From an uncultured Lachnospiraceae bacterium (GTDB lineage Bacteria; Bacillota; Clostridia; Lachnospirales; Lachnospiraceae), in the NCBI GenBank assembly GCA_910588295.1, contig CAJUQO010000001.1, positions 1 to 64,000 on the forward strand: a stretch of 64,000 nt of DNA, read 5' to 3'. The position numbers and the translations under genes are program-made. Under the pieces are notes generated by a model. It saw nothing but the letters and a program-made list of their open reading frames with translations. It was not told the DNA's origin and did no database searches. Each line of letters opens with the position of its first letter. Position 1 is the stretch's first letter. This document shows, piece after piece, positions 9,376 to 17,810 of the stretch.

Positions 9376-9383
9376 GCATACAA

Positions 9384-9417
9384 ATGCCCGCATCATCCGT
9401 TAAACCGATGCGGGCAT
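9384..9417. terminator. hairpin downstream of the chemoreceptor gene
   Basis: A perfect 11-bp stem, ATGCCCGCATC with GATGCGGGCAT, separated by 12 bases, lies about 50 bases beyond the chemoreceptor stop. There is no long T-run on either side. Position suggests transcription termination or mRNA 3'-end protection. Confidence 0.65.
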
Positions 9418-9468
9418 CCTGTGACTTTTGCTATTAATAGTTATCTGACAGAGCCGGACACTGAAATC

Positions 9469-11121
9469 CTACTGCCTCTTTAACCGGAATCTCTTCGTCT
9501 GCTCCTCCAGCAAATGCACCTGGTCAAAGAGCTCCGCACTGACAGCAGCCGATTCCTGGCTGCTGGCCGAGTTTGACTGGACTACCGTGGAGATCTGGCT
9601 GATCCCCTCCGTAACCTGGGAAATCGAATTCGCCTCGCCCCGTATCGCATCCGCAATCATACCGATGGTTCCGTTAGACTTCAGCACCAGATCCAGGGTC
9701 TTTTTCAGCGTCTGAGAAACCTCTCCCACGATCTGGCCGCCGCGCTCCGTGGCCTGAATGGAATTCTCGATCAGTTCCTTGGTAGCCTTGGCCGCCGCAT
9801 CAGATTTAGCCGCCAGGTTGCGCACCTCGTCGGCCACCACGGCAAAGCCCTTTCCTGCCTCACCGGCCCGGGCTGCTTCAACTGCCGCGTTCAGCGCCAG
9901 AATATTTGTCTGGAAAGCTATATTTTCTATAGTGGCTATAATATTGCCGATCTGCTGGGACGCCTGGCTGATATCCTCCATGGCCTGCACCATCTGCTCC
10001 ATCTGCCGGCTGCTGATGGATACCTGCTCGCCTGTCTGATTGGCATTCGCCTGGGCGTCGGCGGCCGCCTCCACATTCCGGTTCGCGTTTCTGGAAAGCT
10101 CCTCCAGGGTAGCGTACAGCTCCTCCACTGCGCTGGCCTGCTCCGTGGCGCCCTGGGACAGCTGCTGGGCGCCGCTGGACAACTGCTCCGCGTTCCCCGA
10201 CACTTTCTGCTCCGCATGGTAAATATTGGAAATCGTCCCGGACAGAGTCGTAGTCAGGCTGTCCAGAGACGTCTCGATAGATTTGAAATCTCCGATAAAC
10301 GGCGCGGATACGGACACATCGAAATTACCCTGGGCCAGCTGGCTCATGATACGATTCAGATCCTCTACATAACTGTGGATCAGACCCATGGATTTTTCCA
10401 GGGTGCGGACAAGGTCTCCCAGCTCATTCTTTGAATGGTAATCAAAAGCCAGCTCCAGCTTCCCTTCCTGCAGCGGACGGCTGCTGTTGGTGATCAGAAT
10501 AATGGGTTTCACCACACGGGTGAACACATACCAGACCAGGCTGATCAGACATCCCAAGGCCAGAACAAGGCAGACCACACAAAGAATGTGCATGGTCCGG
10601 ATCAGGCCGTTCATATGGGCCATACTGTCTTCGTTCAATACTGTTCCCCGCTCCACTACTTCATCCAGAAGCCCCACCAGGGTCGTTAAATTGGCCGAGA
10701 TCGTATCCTGATAATAGGCCTGGGCCTCCGGGGCGTTGACAGTCAGAAGATCCAGCGCATGGACGGCAGACTCATGAAGCTGCTTATGTAAAGGCTCCAT
10801 CTTGTCACGCAGGGCCAGAATCTCCTCGTCCTGCGTGCCCGCCTCTCCATAAAGCCACTGACCCAAAACGCAGGTCGTGGGATCTGTGCTGCCGGTGAAC
10901 TCTGTACCGGCATACAGGGCGTTACTTAGGTTGCCGGACCATTTGTAATGGGCTGCTTCCGCCGCCTGGGCTCTGTTCAGCACCGCGTTGATCTCCACAT
11001 TCTCATTCTGCGTGTTCTTGACGCGTATGATATTCGTCGTCGTCACACCGCTAAACAGCAGCACAGAGATCAGCGCCGCAATCACACGAACGCCAACCAG
11101 CCATATGATACTTTTACGCAT
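9469..11121 (-). CDS. methyl-accepting chemotaxis protein with extracytoplasmic CZB domain
   Basis: Membrane chemoreceptor of 550 residues. A first membrane segment is at about residues 5-28; the external region holds a chemoreceptor zinc-binding (CZB) pattern: His58 in HYKWSGNL, Cys84 in CVLGQWLYG, His112 and His116. A second membrane segment is at about 172-196, then HAMP, then the conserved signalling hairpin around IENIAFQTNILALNAAVEAA and GFAVVADEVRNLAAKS. In known CZB receptors zinc bound by one Cys and three His residues acts in zinc or hypochlorite sensing; that this one does so is inference. No che or flagellar genes are in the window. The gene is monocistronic. Confidence 0.92.
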   Translation of the reverse strand: MRKSIIWLVGVRVIAALISVLLFSGVTTTNIIRVKNTQNENVEINAVLNRAQAAEAAHYKWSGNLSNALYAGTEFTGSTDPTTCVLGQWLYGEAGTQDEEILALRDKMEPLHKQLHESAVHALDLLTVNAPEAQAYYQDTISANLTTLVGLLDEVVERGTVLNEDSMAHMNGLIRTMHILCVVCLVLALGCLISLVWYVFTRVVKPIILITNSSRPLQEGKLELAFDYHSKNELGDLVRTLEKSMGLIHSYVEDLNRIMSQLAQGNFDVSVSAPFIGDFKSIETSLDSLTTTLSGTISNIYHAEQKVSGNAEQLSSGAQQLSQGATEQASAVEELYATLEELSRNANRNVEAAADAQANANQTGEQVSISSRQMEQMVQAMEDISQASQQIGNIIATIENIAFQTNILALNAAVEAARAGEAGKGFAVVADEVRNLAAKSDAAAKATKELIENSIQATERGGQIVGEVSQTLKKTLDLVLKSNGTIGMIADAIRGEANSISQVTEGISQISTVVQSNSASSQESAAVSAELFDQVHLLEEQTKRFRLKRQ

Positions 11122-11266
11122 AATCGTACATCCTTTCTCTCCTAAACTTTTAAGGGCGTATTTGCAGGAATCAAATATCCCTTAGGGTTAGCATAACATG
11201 ACCGCCGAAACCTTTCAACACTTTTGTAAAACCACAAATAATTCGTTTTACTGTTTTACTATTTTT

Positions 11267-11485
11267 TTACTTTCTGAATCTTCTTTCGTATCCGCAGATC
11301 GCATCATTTAAATCAACTTCTATATTTTGCCAGTCCGATAAAATCGCTTCTCCCTCTGTACGGCATATCTTTTCTTTCACAATGTTTAATCTTTTACTCA
11401 TTTCATCAAGAGCAGATTTCTCCCCTTCTAATGAATAAAAAACCTGAATTTTATAAGTTTTCCGTAAATGATTTTTGATTGACAT
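11267..11485 (-). CDS. hypothetical small protein, 72 residues
   Basis: A short basic/acidic helical protein beginning MSIKNHLRKTYKIQVFYSLEG, with no family that I recognise. It is AT-rich compared with its neighbours, and a TATAAT on the minus strand lies about 20 bases upstream of its ATG, so the mRNA would have a very short leader and only a weak ribosome binding site (AGAAGAG). It stands alone between the chemoreceptor and the LacI-fusion gene. Base composition unlike the surroundings may indicate recent acquisition. It could be non-coding. Confidence 0.4.
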   Translation of the reverse strand: MSIKNHLRKTYKIQVFYSLEGEKSALDEMSKRLNIVKEKICRTEGEAILSDWQNIEVDLNDAICGYERRFRK

Positions 11486-11559
11486 TTAAACTCTTCTTTT
11501 ACTTATACATTATAGCAAAAAAAGGTCTATGTTTACACTATAAAATTTATTTTTTGATT

Positions 11560-13755
11560 TTATCCAATTAAATCCCTGATTTTTCTCTCCATCCGCAAAA
11601 GCGCCTCCTCCCCGCTCTGCTCTCCCCGGACCACTCCCATGATCTCTCCAGGAATGATGGCCGTGTAGATCGTGTTTTTAAAGCGGCTCTCATCCAGGAT
11701 CTCCGGCATGGTCCGTTTCCGGCTGATACGGCTGCTCTCCAGCACCAGAGGTTTCCATGGCTCCAGATTCTCCAGATCGGGGCGCTCATAGTACTCCCGG
11801 CTCATCGTAGAGCCGCCCAGCAGAGACAGCGGGATGCCGTTATGCTTGTCCCCCAGCCACAGAAGAAATCTCTCCGCCTCCTCCTGGTGCTTCCCGTAAC
11901 GGTTCAGCCCCAGGCTCCAGCCTCCCAGTACCGGAACGCCTCCGGGGGGCAGGGCGTAGCCGATATTTCCGGCAGTCCTAGACAGCGTATAATTATTGAT
12001 ATCGCCTGCGTCAGAGCTGTAGAGAATCACCATAGCGCTGTTACCCCGGGCAAATTCATCTGCGGCCTCGTTCCAGGAGACCATGGTTTTTCCGGAGGAA
12101 TACCGATAGGACTGCAAAAGATTTTTGAGGGCCTGCAGGGCATTCGTACTGTTGATGCTCACCTCCCCCATGGCAGTAAACACCCGGCCGCCATAAGACC
12201 ACAGGCGGCTTAAAAACTCGATGGCCGTATAGACATTGTTCCCCTGGGGAACGGACACCCCGTATTTGACCGGGGAATCCGGCGTATACTCCTGAGTAAA
12301 AAATTCCGCCACCACATTGAACTGGCTCCAGGTCTTCGGCGGCGCCAGCTCCTCATTATATTTCCGCCTGAACCGCATCTGCAATGAACGGTTTTCAAAC
12401 AAATCCTTCTGATAGAAAAGAATCTGGGCCCCCGACATAAAAGGGATGGCGTAAAGGGATTCCACATACATGCCGTAGTCTTTCACGGCCCCGTCTATAA
12501 ATCCCGCCAAATAATCGCGCCGGGCCAGCAGATGATCCAGATTCTTTACCCCACCGCTCTCCACCAGGCCTTCCAGCCAGGTAATATCCATCATAAAGCC
12601 ATCATAATACCCGTCCTTCGCCCCGCTGTGCTCATAGAGCGTTTTTTCCAGCTCATCATAGGCATACAGGTCAAAATGAAGCCTTTGCCCGCTCTCCCTC
12701 TCATAGATCATAGCCAGCATCTCCATGCCCCGGGCCGAGGAGCAGTCGTATACCGCAAACCGGAGTTCCACCTCTCCGGGCCGGATTCCCGTCAAAACCG
12801 TGGGCGTCTGTTTGAATACAGCCGGGATATGGCGGGTAGATGCCTCATGAAGCCGGGGCTTGTCCATAGCTTCTATAAGACGGCCGACGGCCTCCCGGGC
12901 AGTCTGTTTGGGTGAGAGGGATATCTCACCCGCATAGGTACCGGTATCCTCGATCCAGCTACTCTCCTTGATCACATAGACCGGCACATGGCCCATTTTC
13001 AGCATCTCCAGGGCCTTTCCGATCCCCGCGCCGATCTCCGGGCTGCCCGCAATGACAGCATCCATACGGGAACAGGCGGCGCACAGCTCAAACATGGCCT
13101 GAAACCCCCTCTCACAGCTGCCGTCCACAATCTTGAGCCTCCCCGTCTCAGGGTAATATTCCTGAAAAATACTGCCAAGCTTCGCGTCAAACAGAAGATC
13201 CCTGTCCATGACCAGGCCCACCTGTATCACTCCACGGCTGTATAGGATTTCCATCAGTTCCCTGAAGGCCGCACCGTAATCCAGCACGATATTATCCCCG
13301 GCAAAATCCACCGCATCATGGCGGCTGACCAGCAGGAGGGGCTTTTCGACCTGTCCCCATTCCTCCCGCCAGGGCTTCTGCCGGAGCACGGAGTACAGGA
13401 TCATGCCGTCCACCCGCATGTCGAGAAAAGACTCTATGGATTTCCGCTCGATCAGACGGTTATTCCTGCTGAATTTAACGGACACGCTGTATCCCCGCTC
13501 CCGCAAAAGCCGCTCCAGCTCCATCATAAAATCCCCGTTAAACTTCTGCATTATATCCGGCAGGATCACACCCACTGTATTCGTCCGCGTACTTTTCAGG
13601 CTTCTCGCCGTGGCATCCGGCCGATAGGCAAGCTGTTTCATCGCCTTCTCCACCCGGCTGATCAATTCTTCATTCTGCGTCTTCCCGTTCAGCACATTGG
13701 ACACCGTTCCCAGAGAAACGCCTGCCAAACCGGCGACTTCCTTCAATGTTGCCAT
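11560..13755 (-). CDS. LacI-type regulator fused to an ABC solute-binding domain
   Basis: A 731-residue protein with no signal peptide. Residues 1-55 are a LacI helix-turn-helix (ATLKEVAGLAGVSLGTVSNVL and a hinge helix ending YRPDATARSLKS). Residues about 58-325 are a periplasmic-binding-protein type I effector domain (NTVGVILPD...). Residues about 335-731 resemble family 1 extracellular solute-binding proteins of carbohydrate ABC transporters (YAIPFMSGAQILFYQKDLF; PKTWSQF; AMVILYSSDAGD; LGGWSLGLNRYGKHQEEAERFLLWL). It is therefore probably a cytoplasmic repressor or activator with two ligand pockets. The longest frame starts at 13857; GGAGGGAAGGG before ATG 13755 and the canonical LacI start fix the start here. 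No transporter is adjacent, so the target is unknown. Confidence 0.85.
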   Translation of the reverse strand: MATLKEVAGLAGVSLGTVSNVLNGKTQNEELISRVEKAMKQLAYRPDATARSLKSTRTNTVGVILPDIMQKFNGDFMMELERLLRERGYSVSVKFSRNNRLIERKSIESFLDMRVDGMILYSVLRQKPWREEWGQVEKPLLLVSRHDAVDFAGDNIVLDYGAAFRELMEILYSRGVIQVGLVMDRDLLFDAKLGSIFQEYYPETGRLKIVDGSCERGFQAMFELCAACSRMDAVIAGSPEIGAGIGKALEMLKMGHVPVYVIKESSWIEDTGTYAGEISLSPKQTAREAVGRLIEAMDKPRLHEASTRHIPAVFKQTPTVLTGIRPGEVELRFAVYDCSSARGMEMLAMIYERESGQRLHFDLYAYDELEKTLYEHSGAKDGYYDGFMMDITWLEGLVESGGVKNLDHLLARRDYLAGFIDGAVKDYGMYVESLYAIPFMSGAQILFYQKDLFENRSLQMRFRRKYNEELAPPKTWSQFNVVAEFFTQEYTPDSPVKYGVSVPQGNNVYTAIEFLSRLWSYGGRVFTAMGEVSINSTNALQALKNLLQSYRYSSGKTMVSWNEAADEFARGNSAMVILYSSDAGDINNYTLSRTAGNIGYALPPGGVPVLGGWSLGLNRYGKHQEEAERFLLWLGDKHNGIPLSLLGGSTMSREYYERPDLENLEPWKPLVLESSRISRKRTMPEILDESRFKNTIYTAIIPGEIMGVVRGEQSGEEALLRMERKIRDLIG

Positions 13756-13785
13756 AAACCCTTCCCTCCGCTTTTCATGCTCTCC

Positions 13786-13885
13786 ATTATAGCTTTTGGG
13801 GAAGTTTCTTTCAACAGCCACTTTTTGATCACGAATGCGTGGCTCGGGTGTAATCAAAAAACATTCCTGAAGAAATCAAGAATGT
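13786..13885 (-). promoter_or_regulatory. promoter of the LacI-fusion gene with upstream inverted repeats
   Basis: On the minus strand TTGAAA (13809-13814) and TATAAT (13786-13791) are 17 bases apart. Upstream of the -35 box lie two inverted repeats: TTTTTGAT (13822-13829) with ATCAAAAA (13853-13860), and ACATTC (13861-13866) with GAATGT (13880-13885). These are candidate binding sites, perhaps for the fusion protein itself or for control of the divergent DUF3786 gene; the binding protein is inferred. Confidence 0.6.
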
Positions 13886-13973
13886 CGTTTCACAGGCTTT
13901 CTCACTACTTTTCATGGCCAATTGCGGATATATGGTATATAATCAGGAAAACGACTTCGGAAAGGAGCCCCCC

Positions 13974-14621
13974 ATGAACACTTCAAATGTTTCCAACTAC
14001 GACGCAGTCCTCAATAACTGGCGGCAGAAATTCCTAGCCATGGATCACGAAGCCCTGGCCCGCAGGTTCCGGCTGGCCATAGATGATGAGGCGCTGTATA
14101 TTACCTATTACGCCCACCCGCTGCGCATCGGCCGCCGCTCGGGAGATGTGCGCTACGAGGGAAAACCGGAGGTCACACCGCCCTTTAATACAGCCATCAC
14201 GATCTACAATCTCTTTCACTATGCTGTGGATCGGCCCGCGGCCTCGGGAAAGCTGGTTCCTTTCTATGAGGTCAAGCGGGTCTATCCTTTTGAACAGGCG
14301 TACCGGCAGACTATCCTGAAAAAACTGGAGGGCTGCTTTACCGGCCATGTGGCAGAATTGAAACAGGCCTGCGAAAAACTGGGCGGGCGGCCCCTCTCCC
14401 AAGGCGACGCGGGCTATGAGCTCCCTGTCTTTCCCTTTTTCACCATTGCCGTGCTCTTCTGGGATGCCGACGAGGAATTTGCCTCCCAGGCGAATATGCT
14501 CTTTGACTCTAACATCACGGATTTTCTGCACGAGGAAAATGTGGTGGGCGTGGCCTCCGACGCTGTGTACTACCTTACCGAGGCGGCAGGGCTTGTGCCG
14601 AAGGAAATCTATGGGGGATAA
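13974..14621 (+). CDS. DUF3786-type protein
   Basis: A 215-residue soluble protein. The YDAVLNNWRQKF start, the GKPEVTPPFNTAITIYNLFHYA segment and the PVFPFFTIAVLFWDADEEF segment match my memory of the DUF3786 family found in anaerobes, whose function is not established. No cysteine cluster is visible that would bind an Fe-S centre by itself. AAAGGAG at 13960-13967 precedes ATG 13974 at good distance, so the longer frame from 13914 is rejected; a TATAAT lies at 13938-13943. It is divergent from the LacI-fusion gene and convergent with the P-loop ATPase gene, with only 7 bases between stop codons. Confidence 0.75.
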   Translation: MNTSNVSNYDAVLNNWRQKFLAMDHEALARRFRLAIDDEALYITYYAHPLRIGRRSGDVRYEGKPEVTPPFNTAITIYNLFHYAVDRPAASGKLVPFYEVKRVYPFEQAYRQTILKKLEGCFTGHVAELKQACEKLGGRPLSQGDAGYELPVFPFFTIAVLFWDADEEFASQANMLFDSNITDFLHEENVVGVASDAVYYLTEAAGLVPKEIYGG

Positions 14622-14628
14622 CGGAATA

Positions 14629-16101
14629 TCAACCCGGTCTGCGCAAACCGCCTTTCCGCTTCATCCCAAAACCATGCAAATAAATTTCAGGAACGTTTAC
14701 CCGGCCGTCTTTTGCCACATAGACAATACCCAATTTCTGCAGCACGTCAAAAATCCCCTGGGGCGATGTGGCCGGCAGCCGCTCCTGGGCCTTTGCATCC
14801 CACAGATCCATCCGTATTTTATTTATAAAATCGTTTTTGGGAATTAACAATGTCGTCCCCGCCAACGCTTTTTTTAACTGCTCCAGCCACGGATATTCCT
14901 CCTGCAGTTCCATCACCCGCTCTACAGATACGGCCTGAACGGCGCCCTGAATCATTGCCGGCAGCAATATCCGATTTTTTTGCGTCTTTTCTTTATCCGG
15001 AGAAGCCAGCATCTTTTTTGCAGCCACGCTATAACATTTCATAAAGGAGCGCGGCGACAATACCCCATGGGTATCTTGCAGATGATTGGGCGCCCAGGAA
15101 TAGCTGGCACCCTTTTTATTATTGCTTCCCATATAGGGCCCGATCAATTCATTTACAAACTGCTTCATGACCTCCTCGCACTCTGTGGGAACATAACCGA
15201 TCTGACCATCAGGTTCCGGGCTGACCAAATTTTCTGTCAGGCGCAAGTAAGCATCCATCTCCTCATTTCCGGCATTGGCCAGCCTTTTCACAAATAGGCG
15301 GTACAGCGACAACGTATTCCACTCCAATTTCAGGCAGTTGCTGACCAATTTGGAGGAATCCGGGAAACAGAGCAAATCAGAATCAAACAAATCACTCCGA
15401 AGAAATATTTTACATTTTATCCGCTTCCAACGGTGTAAATGGGCAAACCAAAATGCCAGCAGGGTTCTTATATAAGGAAAAATATCCACATATCGGACAC
15501 ATATCCTATCCAATGAATCATATAAAAGAAAAAACCACTGGTCTGTACGGTTCAGATAATCATCCAGATCGTCTAAAAAACCTTCCACCCCTTCCGGTTT
15601 CTCTGCTACTTCTTCCATCCATCGGGAAGGGCGTCCCAGCAATCTGTCCTTCCATAAGTTTTCAATAAAACCCTCGGAAAAGTTCTCTTTTACAAGCCCC
15701 CAAACCTCTTCATTTTCCCGGAAAAACTGTGCCAGCAGAATTACAACGCTCCCTGACCAGAATGTGACGGCCTGCTGTTCATCTACATAACGGCCCAATA
15801 CGCTCGGAGAAGGGAAGCGGCTGTCAGCCAGGTTATACCCTGCCAGAAAACGGGTATTGTCTATATTTGGCCGAAAAAGCTGACGCTGCCCTCCAATAAT
15901 CTGTGCAAACCCCGCATCATGCAAAAGAGTCTTGAATAAACGCGTTTTACCTGAGCCCCTTCCACCAAGCACAAGAAAACGATTGGGATCGCCGAGAGCC
16001 ATGTAACTACGCAAAGGCAAAAAATCTTCCAGACCTTCTTCTTCATTTTCCGCAATGGCAGACACGGAAGCCATCGTATTAAGAATCTCCTGCTTGTCCA
16101 T
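14629..16101 (-). CDS. P-loop ATPase, third gene of the HEPN/KGGMGR cassette
   Basis: A 490-residue cytoplasmic protein. FLVLGGRGSGKTRLFKTL near residue 45 is a Walker A motif, and WFFLLYDSLDRI is a probable Walker B region with adjacent acidic residues, giving an AAA/STAND-like NTPase core. The C-terminal half is helical and ends with a possible winged-helix stretch (GIFDVLQKLGIVYVAKDGRVNVPEIYLHG). No known effector domain is recognised. ATG 16101 lies inside the preceding gene (22-base overlap) after GAGGAGCAGG, so translation is coupled to the KGGMGR ATPase. Standing behind a ParA-like ATPase and a HEPN protein, it is likely the sensor or regulator of a conflict system; that role is inference. 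Confidence 0.75.
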   Translation of the reverse strand: MDKQEILNTMASVSAIAENEEEGLEDFLPLRSYMALGDPNRFLVLGGRGSGKTRLFKTLLHDAGFAQIIGGQRQLFRPNIDNTRFLAGYNLADSRFPSPSVLGRYVDEQQAVTFWSGSVVILLAQFFRENEEVWGLVKENFSEGFIENLWKDRLLGRPSRWMEEVAEKPEGVEGFLDDLDDYLNRTDQWFFLLYDSLDRICVRYVDIFPYIRTLLAFWFAHLHRWKRIKCKIFLRSDLFDSDLLCFPDSSKLVSNCLKLEWNTLSLYRLFVKRLANAGNEEMDAYLRLTENLVSPEPDGQIGYVPTECEEVMKQFVNELIGPYMGSNNKKGASYSWAPNHLQDTHGVLSPRSFMKCYSVAAKKMLASPDKEKTQKNRILLPAMIQGAVQAVSVERVMELQEEYPWLEQLKKALAGTTLLIPKNDFINKIRMDLWDAKAQERLPATSPQGIFDVLQKLGIVYVAKDGRVNVPEIYLHGFGMKRKGGLRRPG

Positions 16102-17200
16102 CCTGCTCCTCCTCACCGGCGGCAAACCATTGCCGGATTCTCGTCTTGATCTGTTGATAGCTCTCCCCCATCAGCATTTGTTTCATCTGGCGAACCATTT
16201 CATTCTGTACTTGTGTGCCGTCCGAAAACAACTGGATATTCCCTGCCAGTAAAGGCTGGTAAGGAACAAAAACAGGCGAGTGGGCTTCATCCACTGCCTC
16301 CGGACCCGGCTGCTGCTCGTCCTCCCAATAATAGGCGTCACAACAGACCATATACGCCTGATTTTTAAATGACCTTTTTTCTTCATCGCCCACAAGGCCA
16401 TCCCTGCCGCAGGCACTGTCTACCAACAGGACAAAAGGCCTTTCCTCCTGAGACGTACTGATGGCCTGTATAACCTGCTCCATGCCATACCAGGACTGTC
16501 TGCTGTCTTTTCCAAACAACACTACGCCGTGTGGAATCTGAGCGGTGATCACACCTCCCATATCATGAAACCCCGCCCTGGAATCCAGCAAAATGTAATC
16601 TACTTTGCAAACCGGAGCTATAGCTTCGACGGCATCCGTTATCAACCGGGCCAGTTGCCTTTTCATATTATGCGGGATAGCATCCTGATAATCAATCCGG
16701 GCCAGCTTCTGCAGATAGCTTCCATCCACCGTTCCTGCCGGAATGACAAATATATTTCCTGTCAAATCCTCTGTTACAACCGGATCCGTCACCTGCAAAA
16801 TCATCCTGCTCATATCCACTGTCTCCCCTTCAAGACAAACGGAGGCTTCCAGCAGATAATCCACCGTCCCCCAGGACATACTGGTTTCGTCAAAAAACAA
16901 AGAGGCCAGTCCTGGGGCTTCTATATCCGTATCAATCGCCAGAATATTTTTCCCTTCTTTCGCCAGGGACAGGGCGGCAGCGGCAAGCGCTGTCGTTCTC
17001 CCCATACCTCCCTTGAAAGAATAAAAAGTCACTACTTTCGGATTCCGTTTTGCCAGGGCATCCTCATATGGCCACACGGCCCTCTCCATTCCCGTTCGCT
17101 CCACCCACGCTTTTTTTGCTATGGCTCTTTCCAGCATAAACCAGCTGATTCCCTGACGGTTATCCCTGCGAGAGCGCAGACGCTCAATCTCAAGGATCAT
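16079..17200 (-). CDS. ParA/MinD-like ATPase with KGGMGR Walker motif
   Basis: A 373-residue SIMIBI-class NTPase. VVTFYSFKGGMGRTTALAAAALSL (start near residue 54) is the deviant Walker A; typical ParA/MinD proteins have KGGVGKT, while here the second lysine is arginine, as in the KGGVGR-variant ATPases that I recall next to conflict-system effectors. NILAIDTDIEAPGL supplies the Walker A' partner and DYILLDSRAGFHDMGG the Walker B/switch II. No ParB-like gene or centromere-like repeat is near, arguing against plasmid partitioning. The start at 17200 has only a weak ribosome binding site and an in-frame stop just upstream. It lies 46 bases after the HEPN gene and overlaps the following ATPase gene. 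Confidence 0.85.
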   Translation of the reverse strand: MILEIERLRSRRDNRQGISWFMLERAIAKKAWVERTGMERAVWPYEDALAKRNPKVVTFYSFKGGMGRTTALAAAALSLAKEGKNILAIDTDIEAPGLASLFFDETSMSWGTVDYLLEASVCLEGETVDMSRMILQVTDPVVTEDLTGNIFVIPAGTVDGSYLQKLARIDYQDAIPHNMKRQLARLITDAVEAIAPVCKVDYILLDSRAGFHDMGGVITAQIPHGVVLFGKDSRQSWYGMEQVIQAISTSQEERPFVLLVDSACGRDGLVGDEEKRSFKNQAYMVCCDAYYWEDEQQPGPEAVDEAHSPVFVPYQPLLAGNIQLFSDGTQVQNEMVRQMKQMLMGESYQQIKTRIRQWFAAGEEEQDGQAGDS

Positions 17201-17246
17201 AGCTTTAACCAGATCACTGTTTTGTTACCATATACGCATTTCTCCT

Positions 17247-17675
17247 CTAACTTTGCATCGTTCCGTTTAATACTTCGGAAACCAGCTTTCGCACCAGAAA
17301 TTCTGCAAATATACCGGCCCCCTGCATCTCCCCTTCCGTATATCCTTTGTCCCTTGCATACCTGCGCCCGGGATGGCCGTCAAACAGCTCTTCCGGAATA
17401 CGTCTGCTGCCAAGCAGCGTCCCTGCTTTTGCATCCAATATCTGTAAAGCGGCATGGTATTGCTGCATATCTCTCCACGCTTCTTCTACATTATGATTCA
17501 GCCGGTAGCCCCGATTCGCACAAATCTGTTCATAAATTGCTTTCATCGCGCATTCCGCAGAAAAAGCATAATGGCACATGGCATTATCTGCCCTGTCGGC
17601 ATCCTGTAAAATTTTACCGTCCACAAAATGGCGCACGGCAGCCTCCGGAAAATGATCATTCGTATATTGCGGCAT
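17247..17675 (-). CDS. HEPN-domain protein, first gene of the cassette
   Basis: A 142-residue all-helical protein. DRADNAMCHYAFSAECAMKAI resembles the first helix pair of HEPN proteins that carry an N-A-x-x-x-x-x-x-A-E-C-A-x-K pattern, and RGYRLNH fits the R-x(4-6)-H signature of ribonuclease HEPN toxins. GRRYARDKGYTEGEMQGA follows in the C-terminal helix. A role as an RNase effector is inferred from this motif and from the two ATPase genes behind it. The longest frame starts at 17717, but the promoter -10 lies at 17708-17713, so that start would be outside the mRNA; AAGGAGG 5 bases before ATG 17675 settles it. Confidence 0.7.
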   Translation of the reverse strand: MPQYTNDHFPEAAVRHFVDGKILQDADRADNAMCHYAFSAECAMKAIYEQICANRGYRLNHNVEEAWRDMQQYHAALQILDAKAGTLLGSRRIPEELFDGHPGRRYARDKGYTEGEMQGAGIFAEFLVRKLVSEVLNGTMQS

Positions 17676-17707
17676 TTCGGCCTCCTTATCCCTATCCATC
17701 TTTTCCC

Positions 17708-17736
17708 ATGATAACACATGTACACTCTTTTTTCAA
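17708..17736 (-). promoter_or_regulatory. promoter of the HEPN/ATPase cassette
   Basis: On the minus strand TTGAAA (17731-17736) and TATCAT (17708-17713) are separated by exactly 17 bases, in the short gap after thiT. The spacer contains ACATGT and TGTACA palindromes that could bind a regulator. This gives the three-gene cassette its own transcription start near 17701. Confidence 0.6.
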
Positions 17737-17810
17737 ATTATTCGGATCAGCAAAAGCTGACACTGTATCTTTACAGCACAATGCAAAATCTGTCTGCTTT
17801 TGTTGCCGCT

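Noticed and set aside
9129-9383. 84-codon minus-strand frame in the hairpin-rich gap
   Set aside because: It covers the inverted repeats, has no family features and no clear ribosome binding site; an RNA or repeat element explains the region better.
16079-17200. ParA-type plasmid or chromosome partitioning gene
   Set aside because: No parB, no iterons or parS-like repeats, and the KGGMGR motif with HEPN and ATPase neighbours fits a different class.
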